A DNA stretch of 64,000 nt, taken from assembly GCA_947396885.1 (NCBI GenBank), contig OX377205.1, positions 76,852,969 through 76,916,968 of the forward strand, given 5' to 3'. This DNA is from Heligmosomoides polygyrus polygyrus (lineage: Eukaryota; Nematoda; Chromadorea; Rhabditida; Heligmosomidae). Every line of letters starts with the position of its first letter. Positions within the stretch are counted from its first letter, which is position 1. Positions 11,192 to 20,428 of the stretch are shown one piece after another. Under the pieces are notes generated by a model. The model was not told the origin of the DNA and ran no database searches. It saw nothing but the letters and a program-made list of their open reading frames with translations. The position numbers and the translations under genes were made by a program.

Positions 11192-11797
11192 CTACGACAT
11201 GAAGGAGACTGCTCGTTGATTCCTTGTAGACTGAAAGGGCGTGAAGAAAGGCTGCTCGTTGAAACTTGTTGACTGCTTGGCGTTGACGATGTAGAGGGAA
11301 GATGGCTGGACGGCTTTTGTAGCATTGGGTAGAAGGAATAGATTACGTCGAGTGCTAGACCTGCACCATATACGACGTGGTAACCGTATCATTAAATAGC
11401 TGTAATTAAATAGCTGTAATTGGGACCCAGGCTTCCACGTCTTGCTGTGATCTTTCCTTTTATGAAAGTCGTAGCTGAAACGTACGAATGCATAACGGTT
11501 TCCTTCATTTGGGGAACAATCCGTCTTTAGGCCTTTGAATTTTTTGAGACTAGGTGAACAAACATTTCTAAATTTGCACCCCTCTCTGAAGTCCCCTTGG
11601 CAGATTACCTGGTCTGGCATCCTTTTACAGACCATGGACCCATGGCTGCCCTTCTGAAAAAAATGGCAAACGCTGCCAGACCTCCGCCTTTGATTGACAT
11701 GATTACAGAGAGACGCATGGGTTCTACATGTCTGCTGGTGGCCGTGTCTGTTGTCGCCGCGGCCGTTGTACGCAGCCCCTATTTTAGGGTGGGCCAA
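11192..11797 (-). CDS. Unidentified 201-codon Cys-rich frame inside LTR element
   Basis: This is the longest open frame in the 3' half of the retroelement. Near residues 45-80 it has C-x7-H-x4-C (CHFFQKGSHGSMVC) followed by C-x7-C-x5-C (CQGDFREGCKFRNVC). That spacing resembles tandem CCCH zinc fingers, but the final histidines are missing. It could be a decayed RNA-binding domain, a nucleocapsid remnant or chance. The downstream part has no recognisable feature. Confidence 0.3.
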   Translation of the reverse strand: MAHPKIGAAYNGRGDNRHGHQQTCRTHASLCNHVNQRRRSGSVCHFFQKGSHGSMVCKRMPDQVICQGDFREGCKFRNVCSPSLKKFKGLKTDCSPNEGNRYAFVRFSYDFHKRKDHSKTWKPGSQLQLFNYSYLMIRLPRRIWCRSSTRRNLFLLPNATKAVQPSSLYIVNAKQSTSFNEQPFFTPFQSTRNQRAVSFMS

Positions 11798-12130
11798 CAG
11801 ATCCTCTACAGTCTGTCTGTCTTGTGACTGCCTGCTGACTGCAAAGATTTTACGACTCCTCGTACTAGTCCATCTGGCGTTGTCTCTTCACGCATAAGGT
11901 GGAGAATATGATATACGTTGTGTTCCGAAACGATTGTCTGGTTACGGGGGGGGTAGCTATACAAACGATTTATTGTCGCGTCTGCGGCATGAGGTCAGCC
12001 AGCGCGGCAGCGGGCGCGGCAGCTGTCAGAGGGTCGGCCGCCACTGCCGCAGAGGCCCCGTGTCGAGCGCGGCGGACGCGACGAGGTCCAATGTTGGTGT
12101 AGGGGTGCTGTATAACGTTGAAGGTAGGTT

Positions 12131-13112
12131 TACTACTATATATAAAAAGTGTAGTGTGTGTTTCCATCCGTCACAACTGCAGTGGGGGCACGGTGTATTG
12201 GCGGTACTTAACGATTGATGGTGATCGACAGCGGCTAGAAACTTCAGCCCTGGGGCTAGTCGAGGTCGCTGAAGGGTAGTCGATGAATGTTTGTATTTAT
12301 AGACTACAAGATTTTTAATACCCTCGCCCCGTTATAATGAAATGATGATTCTTTGAATATTTCATAGCATTCAGAAATGTTGGATTTTTTCGCTCTCACG
12401 GCTGGGAAGGATATAATTCTTACCATTTTGGTAAGTCCACTTACTCTTTTGGCGCAAATAGGGTCTGGGGTGTTACCATGTATTACAGCCCTATTTGCTT
12501 TTTGAAACCGGAACTTTTTGCAGCAATAGTGTGATTCTACCCCTACAGTGAATTGAGGTAGGCGATTTATGAAGTAACTGTACTATATATGCCTTCTTAC
12601 CAAGGCGTACACCATGAGTAAGGGGTGACCCCCCCACCCGGACCCTATTTGCGCCACTCCTTTTTTTGCATTGCCGGAGGAAATCGACTAATGTGTGCCG
12701 ATGCTAGACACTAATTGACCTTTCGGACCCTCCATTGCGCGCTAAATAGCCGACGGTCTCTTGTTAATGACAAGGTCGAAAACGAGGTTTTTAACAGGGG
12801 GAATCAATATAAGATGTGAAAGGATGTTGGAAGTGGTCATAAAATCAAGGCTAAAGCTTTGGACCGCTTGAACAACATCCATAAAATTCTACAATTTGAT
12901 CAGTATCGATTGATGGCGATCGATACTTTAAAAACGAACTCCAGATTCGTGTTTAGCGACCTCGATTACCCGAGGGATGGAGTTTCTGGCCGGTTTCGAT
13001 TGCCATCAATCTCTGAGAATCGCCAATACGCCGTGCCCCCACTCCAGTTGTGACGGACGGACGGACGTAAGGACAGAAACACACACACACTGCTCTTTTA
13101 TATATAGTAGGA
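12131..13112. mobile_element. Foldback/long-TIR element nested in LTR element
   Basis: The left end (ctactatatataaaaa, gtgtgtgtttcc, gtcacaactgcagtggggg) is an inverted copy of the right end, where gtgacggacggacggac and acacacacac lie before tatatatagtag at 13101-13110. The arms match for about 170-200 bp, for example 12168-12330 against 12890-13053. There are no coding frames. A separate 205 bp MITE is nested inside. Confidence 0.65.
12451..12655. mobile_element. 205 bp MITE, hAT-like target duplication
   Basis: Inverted ends ggcgcaaatagggtctggg and its counterpart (cccggaccctatttgcgcc) bound 205 bp. Flanks actctttt (12443-12450) and actccttt (12656-12663) match at 7 of 8 bases, as expected for an aged hAT 8 bp duplication. 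It is non-coding. Confidence 0.55.
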
Positions 13113-13718
13113 TACAACTGAAAGGCATATAAAAGTGCCGCCGTTATCTCGAGTATTTATAGTGAAACTATGAGCTGGCTAGTACTTACCTCAGGCAGTC
13201 TGCATCCGGGTGGCGCTTTGATGTATGTTCGCACATCAAATTGTGTTAGGGCAACAAGTGAGCCTGATCAGTCAACACTTCTTGCATTTATGTGTCTGTC
13301 CGATCGTAGTAGGTAGCATCTCTCGTCACGCTCCTAATTTCTAGTTTATTGACGTCTCAGATACTGCAATCTGATGTGCTTAAAGCTGCCGCCATAGATT
13401 TCGTCTCTTTATCGTTGTTCCTTGCAGGTATTGGATCGGTGATCCGTAGATGTCCTTGCAAGTTTAATGAGGGGAAGTTGATATTCCGAGATTTGAACAA
13501 AGGATTCCAACTGGGAAATTTTATGCTGATTGCTGCTTTAACTTGCTAACCATGAAGTGTCCGTGCGACCTCAAGCACAAGGCAATCTCCGTTGCTTCGC
13601 AAATTCTCTAAACAAACCACGGTCATAGCGACATTCGACTTCTACGCTTCTGTCATGGCAGCTTTACTGGTTATGGCAGTTTAATAAATTTCTTCAGCTT
13701 TCCTCGAATTCTAGAATA

Positions 13719-14599
13719 CAGGGTGTCTCAAAAAATGTATACACTATTTGAAAGGTGATAATTTTGCTCGCAGTAAATGTACTGAAAAAGTTAAGGGCTC
13801 ATACGAAAGCTTAAGAAAATGGAAATTTTTTAACATATAAGTGGTATGAATTGCTCCATGCGGTTGTTGCTTGTTACTTTGTTTTGCTCCTGTTACTACT
13901 TGGCAGATTAACCTGTGTTGTGCTTCTTTTAACGTTTTCCGTTGCTCAGGAGCTGCAATTATGGCGATTAACATCTCCATTCAGCTTGAATGTTGCTTCA
14001 TCAGCCCACAAAATCCGTCTTGGAAAATGGGCTCCTGCTCACATTTTGTGCAATTAGCAACCCCGCATGTCACTTGTCTTTCACATAATTGTCAAGTTCT
14101 AAACGTAACAAGCATTCACCCATGCACAATCGATCGAGTCTGAAATGCAAGATTTAAGGCGGGGGCATGGCGCGATCGTGACTATTTACGCGCCACAGAA
14201 ATCTCGTTAATCTTTGTTTTCATATGATTCTCAAACATCTTCCAAAAGCTTCATCAGCAGCAATTTTGGAACCTTTCAAACAGTACCTGCATTTTTTAAG
14301 ATACTCTGCATTTTTCGCAATCAGAAGAGTGTTTTTGAGCTTTAAACCTTAAAAGAAGCGCAAATCAATCGATACGATCACTTTGCGAAGAAATTATAGC
14401 AAGTATTCAAGCAAAGCACAATCAATCGAGTGTAAAACGCAAAATTTCAGACGAGTGCATGGCGCAATCCGCACCACTCATATGTCAGAAAATTTCCATT
14501 TTCTTAAGCCTTCATATGAGCTCTTGACTTCTTCAGTACCTCTACTGTGAGCAAAGTTATCACCGTTCAAACAGTGTATACATTTTTTGAGACACCCTG
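13719..14599. mobile_element. 881 bp TIR element (cagggtgtctc family)
   Basis: The left end cagggtgtctcaaaaaatgt recurs inverted at the right end (attttttgagacaccctg). The arms match for about 110 bp, including gtatacact and ggtgataa. This terminus type is common in Tc1/mariner-IS630 elements. A minus-strand frame at 13744-13980 could be transposase debris but has no diagnostic motif. Flanking TA is present only on the left. Confidence 0.6.
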
Positions 14600-14929
14600 C
14601 AGTTGGATAAAGCCGCAGCAGAATAGGCCTCCTGAGCGATAATTGGCATTCGTCGCGTCACGGTGGCGGTCCCCGCCCGCGCGACGAGGTCAACGCATCG
14701 GCCGGCGTGGACGTCGCGCTGAGCGGCCTCTGTCGCCGCGCCGCCGCATACGAATCGTTTGTATAGCTACACACCCTCTGGTTACAGAGTCCACGAATTG
14801 TATACGAAACTGGGATACAACTGCTAACATAAGTTCTAGCCGGTTTCCTATTAGAGATTTCTTCGGCGACTACTTGCAATGCACCCGTGCTATAATCGCA
14901 GTTTGTGCTTTTTAGACATTTAGCTATAC

Positions 14930-15682
14930 ACGTATGGTATAGAGGTGATATTCTACCATTTTCCTTGGAGAATTTTGCTCTATTTCTGAGGTTTTTCCTT
15001 GGTGGAGTGGTTCTTCTGATGGAATTAAAATCATCAACTTGATGAATAAGGAGCTCAGACACTGATCGTTTTTTGACTTCTTTTATTTTGTGCACGCCGG
15101 CTAGTGAAGTGCGAGGATGCATTTTAGATTGGTGAACCCCTTGAAGTGCTTGATTTCGTTCAAGGTTTTGTACTCCTAGTATGCAGTTTACAGTAATTTG
15201 GTCAGAAGCGCATTGCTCGACCTGAAGTTTCTGTCCTATTTTCGCAGTAGTACTACTTCCAGCGAATTTGTATGAAATATAGCCAAGTTTAAGACCAATC
15301 CACTCGTTGGCGCACCTGCATTCAGCTACTTTTGTCATTAGCTTATAAATGAGGTTACTGGCGTCATTAAGGTTTTTTTGTGGATGAGAGTCCTCCACGA
15401 TTCGGTCAAATTCAACTACCATGTCCTTTTTTCCGACTTGGTTTTGCAATTTCTATACTCTTCCTTAATTTCTTCGTATGACTTTTGGAGAGATTCTCTT
15501 CTTTCTCGCAGCTGCTTTAGAGCACATTTTAGAAGCGTTATCCTAGCTCGGGATTTCCTGTAGTTCTCTTCATCTACAGTGGCGTAGTCCACGTCAACCA
15601 TATATTCTTGGAAGCGCATGACTAAATTTTTTAGAGTTACGAATCTACCCAGTATCTCTATCTTTTGAAATCGAAGTGCCAT
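14930..15682 (-). pseudogene. Gag-like coding region of LTR element (frameshifted)
   Basis: The minus-strand frame from ATG 15682 gives 88 codons, with a strongly charged helical segment (QLRERRESLQKSYEEIKEEY) likely to be a coiled coil. It shifts frame near 15430 and continues as VVEFDRIVEDSHPQKNLND and on. It is the first long frame after the primer-binding site, where gag belongs, but shows no zinc knuckle or named gag domain. The last part of the following frame (14658-14930) runs into GC-rich repeat sequence and is probably not original. Gag identity is inferred from position. Confidence 0.4.
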
Positions 15683-15806
15683 TATTTATACTTAGCTACT
15701 TCTGTTTTTTCTCACTAATTTGTGAAATGGTTCCTTTTTATTGGAGACTTTATTCTGACTAGCAGAAAATTCGCTCCAAGTACGTTTGACGTTCGGGAGT
15801 CTTTGG

Positions 15807-16006
15807 CTCGCAGATGGTTGCTCCAGGTACAGAGTACGGGAGACTTTGGTATCTGACTCGCAGAAGGTTGCTCCAGGTACAGAGTACGGGAGACTTTGGT
15901 ATCTGACTCGCAGAAGGTTGCTCCAGGTACAGAGTACGGGAGACTTTGTTATCTGACTCGCAGACGGTTGCTCCAGGTACAGAGTACGGGAGACTTGCCC
16001 AGTTAA
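15807..16006. repeat. 50 bp tandem repeat, four units, in the retroelement leader
   Basis: Units start at 15807, 15857, 15907 and 15957 with exact 50 bp spacing. Each holds ggttgctccaggtacagag and tacgggagacttt. Because 50 is not a multiple of 3, the array stays open in shifting frames and creates spurious repeated peptides (SVPGAT, TLYLEQ). Confidence 0.9.
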
Positions 16007-16114
16007 GGGATTTGCGGTCTTGAATTCGACCGACTTTAAGCTCAGATGGAGCTTTGTCTCTTCTCCAGGGATCAAAGATGTCACTCTTTGACGCGGGAGT
16101 AGGTTGGCTTATTA

Positions 16115-16127
16115 GGCCGATGCACCA
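16115..16127 (-). promoter_or_regulatory. Primer-binding site, probably for tRNA-Gly
   Basis: Three bases inside the 5' LTR the minus strand reads TGGTGCATCGGCC. The complement of a eukaryotic tRNA-Gly(GCC) 3' end (CCGATGCA plus CCA) gives this sequence over 13 bases. It fixes the orientation of the element. Confidence 0.7.
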
Positions 16128-16130
16128 AAA

Positions 16131-16428
16131 TGTTATGGGCGCTTGAGACGTGAGGATTGCTTCTTCCTCTTTCACCGTTATGGGTGGTTCAGTGGGTTGC
16201 GGAAATATACAAGGATAACAGAAGAGTGGATGAATAGGCTTTATTTGAGGAACGTCGCTCCTCTAAGCGTACAGGTGAACGTCTCATAAAGTAGGACACG
16301 TAGGTCCAAAGCGAGTGGTATCAGCACATCGGAAACACTGCCCACTCTCGCATACAAGCGGGTACGGTCCCAGTTGCCCCGCCTTCTCGACCTCCCGACG
16401 GATCTGAGGATCACCGTAGACGGTGATA
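16131..16428 (-). repeat. 5' LTR of the Merlin-inserted retrotransposon
   Basis: This 298 bp copy is identical to the 3' LTR except at two positions, about 99.3% identity by eye. In the minus sense it ends CCCATAACA and is followed by three bases and then the primer-binding site. Confidence 0.85.
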
Positions 16429-16433
16429 CGTCG

Positions 16434-16539
16434 CTACCAATACTACTTAAGCGAATTTCTGTGGGGGGAGCAGTTCGGTGGACAACGCGATGCTTTCTTT
16501 CACTTTTGGAACCAAGCGGCGAAAATATACCCAAACTGA
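16434..16539 (+). pseudogene. Merlin transposase C-terminus (continuation after LTR element)
   Basis: If the LTR element and one copy of cgtcg are ignored, the last codons before 10593 (AAC CGT CG) continue without a break into C TAC CAA TAC TAC here. The frame reads YQYYLSEFLWGEQF, then DAFFHFWNQAAKIYPN and stops at 16539. A tyrosine/leucine run, EFLW, and a final I-Y-P before the stop are what Merlin/ISXO2 C-termini look like. This confirms both the gene call and the insertion boundary. Confidence 0.85.
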
Positions 16540-16847
16540 TACTGCTTTATTCTAATCTAAGGCATGTTTCAAGTTACTTCGTCGGTAGTCGATAAACAAG
16601 CCTAACTGTCCGCTACTTAGGTATTCCTGAAGACTACACTAAAGCAATAATTTATTATTAACGTTCTCTCTTAGAAGCTGAATAGATACCGCCACAACTG
16701 CTGTGCAAGGGTAAGACACTTCTCCAGATGTTCAGTCTACCACCAGAAATCCATCCTGAAGCGTTCCTTACCGGTTGCTACCGCACTCCAGCGTAAAACG
16801 AAGAACGGATGTCATATTCGTGATCAGCACCCCAAATAACCCCCCTC
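16540..16847. other. Merlin 3' flank up to assembly gap
   Basis: No gene is visible. The last 40 bases before the gap (gtgatcagcaccccaaataa) resemble the palindromic repeat at 42800-43125. Confidence 0.3.
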
Positions 16848-17047
16848 NNNNNNNNNNNNNNNNNNNNNNNNNNNNNNNNNNNNNNNNNNNNNNNNNNNNN
16901 NNNNNNNNNNNNNNNNNNNNNNNNNNNNNNNNNNNNNNNNNNNNNNNNNNNNNNNNNNNNNNNNNNNNNNNNNNNNNNNNNNNNNNNNNNNNNNNNNNNN
17001 NNNNNNNNNNNNNNNNNNNNNNNNNNNNNNNNNNNNNNNNNNNNNNN
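16848..17047. other. Assembly gap (200 N)
   Basis: Exactly 200 unknown bases lie against a long TTC microsatellite, so the true length is unknown. Confidence 1.
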
Positions 17048-17225
17048 TTCTTCTTCTTCTTCTTCTTCTTCTTCTTCTTCTTCTTCTTCTTCTTCTTCTT
17101 CTTCTTCTTCTTCTTCTTCTTCTTCTTCTTCTTCTTCTTCTTCTTCTTCTTCTTCTTCTTCTTCTTCTTCTTCTTCTTCTTCTTCTTCTTCTTCTTCTTC
17201 TTCTTCTTCTTCTTCTTCTTCTTCA
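17048..17225. repeat. (TTC)n / (GAA)n microsatellite, LINE 3' tail
   Basis: This is 178 bp of uninterrupted TTC. On the minus strand it is a GAA tail directly after the RTE ORF stop. RTE-clade LINEs often end in short simple repeats, so it is probably an expanded LINE tail. Its far end lies in the gap. Confidence 0.85.
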
Positions 17226-18996
17226 GCGTCTGTCCCGCTTCGTAGCAGGGTCCGCTATTCTGGTGTCATGACGCCACCTTTCCCGATCCAGCGCTAGATC
17301 AGGGTGGACGCCAGCCGCTTTCAAGTCCGTATGTAACGTATCAGCCCCAGCGCTGCTTCGGGGCCCTCTAGGCCGCTTTCCTACCATCTCGAACTTAAGG
17401 CCTATCTTGCGGACGCTATCTTCCTTTCCACGCAGAACGTGGCCGTACCATCGTAAGCGAGCTTCGCGCATCTTGTCCGCTATCGGCGCGACACCGAACT
17501 TCTGCCGAATGGCATCGTTTCGGATGCGGTCCATGCGCGTGACTCCTGCCGTCCAGCGCAGCATCTTCGTCTCCATGACGCTGAGGCGCGCTTCAACTTC
17601 CTTGGTCGCAGGCCAACACTCAGCGCCGTACATCGCTACCGGCCGGATGACTGCCCTGTAGATCTTTGACTTAAAGCGCTCCGGTATCTTCCTATCGCAG
17701 AGCACCCCCAGTCAACGAGCGCCACTTGGACCAAGCTGCACTCACGCGTGAATTCACTTCGACCATCAGTTTGCCGTCAGACGCCACTGCTGATCCCAGG
17801 TACTTAAAGACCGCAGTGCGTGGAAGCTCGATGCCGTTAACCTTGATGGAGCTGGACTCGGTAACGTCCGTCGTTAAATACTCGGTCTTCTTCACGTTCA
17901 ATCTGAGTCCAAACCGCTCCAAGCGATCACACCAAGCTTGCACCTCTCGCTCGAGTTCACCTTTATCTTCGCTAGCGAGCATCACGTCATCGGCGTAAAG
18001 CAACGTCCAAGGGACGGGCTTCTGAAGATCTCGTGTGATGGCATCCATGACGACAACAAAGAGGAGTGGGGAAAGCGCAGAACCCTGGTATACCCCGACA
18101 GAGATGGGGAACTCCATCGAGGTTCCAGCTGCAGCTTGCACTCGACTCTTTGGACAAGAGTAGAGAATTCGCACCCACTCTATGAGCTCTTCGGGAACTC
18201 CATGATGTCGCAAGGCGTACCATATCACTTCACGCGGTACGCGGTCAAAGGCCTTCTCCAAGTCGAGGAAGGCGATATGCACTGCCTTCTGTTTCTCGCG
18301 ATGCTTCTCTATCAGGAGGCGGGCGGCGTGTATGGCATCAATGGTGCCACAGCCAGCCACGAAGCCGCACTGATTGCTGGAAAGCTGGGCGAATGGTCCC
18401 GAATTCGTCCATCGACAATTCGCTCAAAGATCTTCATGCTCAAAGATCTTTCTAATTACATTGTTCTTCACATGGATTTGACCCATGTAATAAATAATAA
18501 AATAATAATAATGCTGTGCGAAAGCAAGCGAATCGGACGGTAATTGGAGCAGTCTGCAGGACTGCCCTTCTTCTTCCAAATCGGAATCGTCGTACTTTGG
18601 CGCCAACACTCAGGCACCTTTTTTCTCCGCCACAACCTGATTAAAGAACTTCGCCCAACCACTCAGCAGGGTACCAAAACTTCGACTTCCACAGTTCTGC
18701 TGCCACGTCGTCGGGCCCAGTCGCTTTGCCTGGCCTCATCTTTCTCAAAGCCGCTTCAATCTCCTCCACAGTGATCTTCTGAACGGAGCCGTGGGTTGGA
18801 AGCCGTTGAGGGGGATGGCTGGATGAGGAAATTCTACTGTAGAGATTTCCTCAAAGTAATCGCGCCATCGCTTCAATGCCTTCTTGCGATCCATAACAAG
18901 ACGGCCGTTCTCATCATTGATGCCGAAGAACTTCTCGATGTCCCTCGGTCTGGCGATGGCGATTCTTTGGGAGTCGGTACAGATACCGCTCACCAT
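17226..18996 (-). pseudogene. RTE ORF, reverse transcriptase domain and C-terminus (frameshifted)
   Basis: RT motifs appear in order over several frames: PIWKKKGSPADCSNYRPI, then FLDLEKAFDRVPREV, VGVYQGSALSPLLFV, LLYADDVMLASED (catalytic YADD near 17982-17999) and LRLNVKKTEYLTT. The C-terminal part holds PVAMYGAECW, RWYGHVLRGKED and a basic end. Frame breaks lie near 18990, 18700, 18510 and 17700. The break near 18510 is caused by an AT-rich insertion of about 82 bp after a repeated ctcaaagatctt. Hallmarks match RTE elements of the Bov-B-like type. Confidence 0.9.
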
Positions 18997-20288
18997 CGCG
19001 CGAACTCGAGCTTCTCGTTGACATCTCCATAATGAGTGGCTTTTGCAACAGCCACGGCCTTCTTCTTTGCAGCTTTCTTCGCTTCTTGGTACTTCCGCCA
19101 GTTATCGGCTGTCTTTTCGCCGAGAAACACGTGATATAGCGTCTTCTTCTCTCGAACTTTGGCTTTCACGTCATCTGTCCACAGCCAGGCCTGCTTGTCG
19201 ACCTTCCGTCGCCCAGGCTTCGTGATGCCGAGCTCCGACCGTGCAGCGTGACGAATCGCGTCGGTGGCCTTCTCCCAAGTTTCGTCGACAGTTGTCACTG
19301 TCGGTAACCGCACGCGAGAAATCACAGCTGCTTCCTTCTCTTTCATTCGCCACCACTTGATTCTTGCTGCACCGCATCGCTCGACCTGCTTCAGCCTCGG
19401 AGGGGCGATCTTTAAAGTACAGATCAGCGGTCGATGCTGTGGGGCGACCGTCTCATACGGCACGACCTTCGCGTCTGTGACAAGACTTCGGTCTCGATCC
19501 TTCACAAGGACAAAGTCTATCTGAGTCCTGGTGTTCCCGCTATAGAACGAGATGAGGTGGGAATCGCGTTTGCGAAATACGGTGTTCACTATGGTGAGGT
19601 TGTGCGATTCCGCATATTCAAGGATACGCTCACCATCTGCGTTACGCGATCCGTAACCGAACCCACCATGACAGCCGTACCCGTCTTTCGTCGCGCCGAC
19701 GTGCCCGTTGAGGTCACCAGCGACTATGATGACATCTTTCGACGGTACCTCTGCTGTCTTCTCATCAAGCAGGCTCCAAAACTCTTCCTTGGCTTGATCC
19801 GAGCAGCCAGTCTGCGGAGCATACGCAGAGAAGAGGTGATAGAGTCGCTCCTTCGCGGCAACAACGATCTTCATCAATCGATCGTCAAAGCGCTCGACGC
19901 TTACAATCGAGTCACGAAATCGTTCGGAGACGATTATTCCGACACCACTGGTGGTCCTGGGACTTCCACATAGAATGGCCTTGAAGCCACGTCCTATGTC
20001 CCTTGACTTGCGGCAGGACCACCTCGTCTCCTGCACTGCACAGAAATCAACTCTTCTACGCTCCAGTGCTTCAACCAGCTCGCACGAGCGGCCCGTCAAC
20101 GTACCCACATTCAGCGTTGCCACGCGGGTCCTGCTTACGTTACGGGACTTTCGGACTAGCTCAGTTGCCCCCCGATGCCGTCCTCGCATCAGGGACCCTC
20201 GCATACTTCTCACACTCGCTGGGCTCTGCGAGTGCGCGTCGGCTCCCGCGGACGCCGTAGCACTATCTCGAAACACTTCAGCTGTCAT
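18990..20288 (-). pseudogene. RTE ORF, AP-endonuclease domain
   Basis: The frame from ATG 20288 encodes an APE-type endonuclease with the family motifs in order: RVATLNVGTLTGR, CAVQETRW (catalytic Glu), FSAYAPQTG, VAGDLNGHVG (Asp/Asn), TQIDFVLV and APQHRPLIC (His). This enzyme nicks target DNA to prime reverse transcription. A helical linker (VREKKTLYHVFLGEKTADNW) follows and the frame stops at 18990. The next part continues in another frame, so at least one frameshift separates it from the RT. The reading frame is also open 5' of 20288 into foldback sequence, but that part is not LINE. Confidence 0.9.
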
Positions 20289-20428
20289 ACACCATAAGAT
20301 GTGACATGGGTCTTCGTAGGCCGGCCTGTCACAAGGGCCTGTCGCCTGCAATCGAGTGTCCGTGTTCGGCTTAACTCGCAGAGCGAGTAGTTTCGAGTGG
20401 CACCACGTGGAGGAACGGACATCGCCAC

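Larger units (their letters stand above)
10594..16428 (-). mobile_element. Complete LTR retrotransposon, 5.8 kb, inserted in Merlin gene
   Basis: Two direct 298 bp repeats (10594-10891 and 16131-16428) bound the element and differ at only two positions. They are flanked by the 5 bp target duplication cgtcg (10589-10593 and 16429-16433). A primer-binding site adjoins the right LTR, so the element reads on the minus strand. The expected gag-pol content is largely missing. There is one gag-like region (about 14930-15682), a Cys-rich frame (11192-11797), and the rest is nested repeats (12131-13112 and 13719-14599). No protease, RT or integrase motif is visible, so the element looks non-autonomous or gutted. 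Confidence 0.85.
17226..20428 (-). mobile_element. RTE-clade non-LTR retrotransposon, near full length, decayed
   Basis: About 3.2 kb, the usual RTE length, with an endonuclease followed by a reverse transcriptase on the minus strand and a GAA tail. The 5' junction is at 20428/20429, because the foldback sequence ctcgccatata stops matching its mirror copy at 21288-21312 there. Several frameshifts and an internal insertion of about 82 bp (about 18432-18513) make it inactive. The left arm of foldback 2 does not resume beyond the tail before the gap. Confidence 0.9.

Noticed and set aside
15807..16006. Regularly spaced repeats as a CRISPR array
   Set aside because: The whole 50 bp unit is repeated with no unique spacers, and the context is a eukaryotic retroelement leader. 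The 42, 118, 147 and 165 bp arrays are rejected for the same reason.
16775..17245. 156-codon frame with poly-Phe
   Set aside because: It is made of an N gap and a TTC microsatellite.
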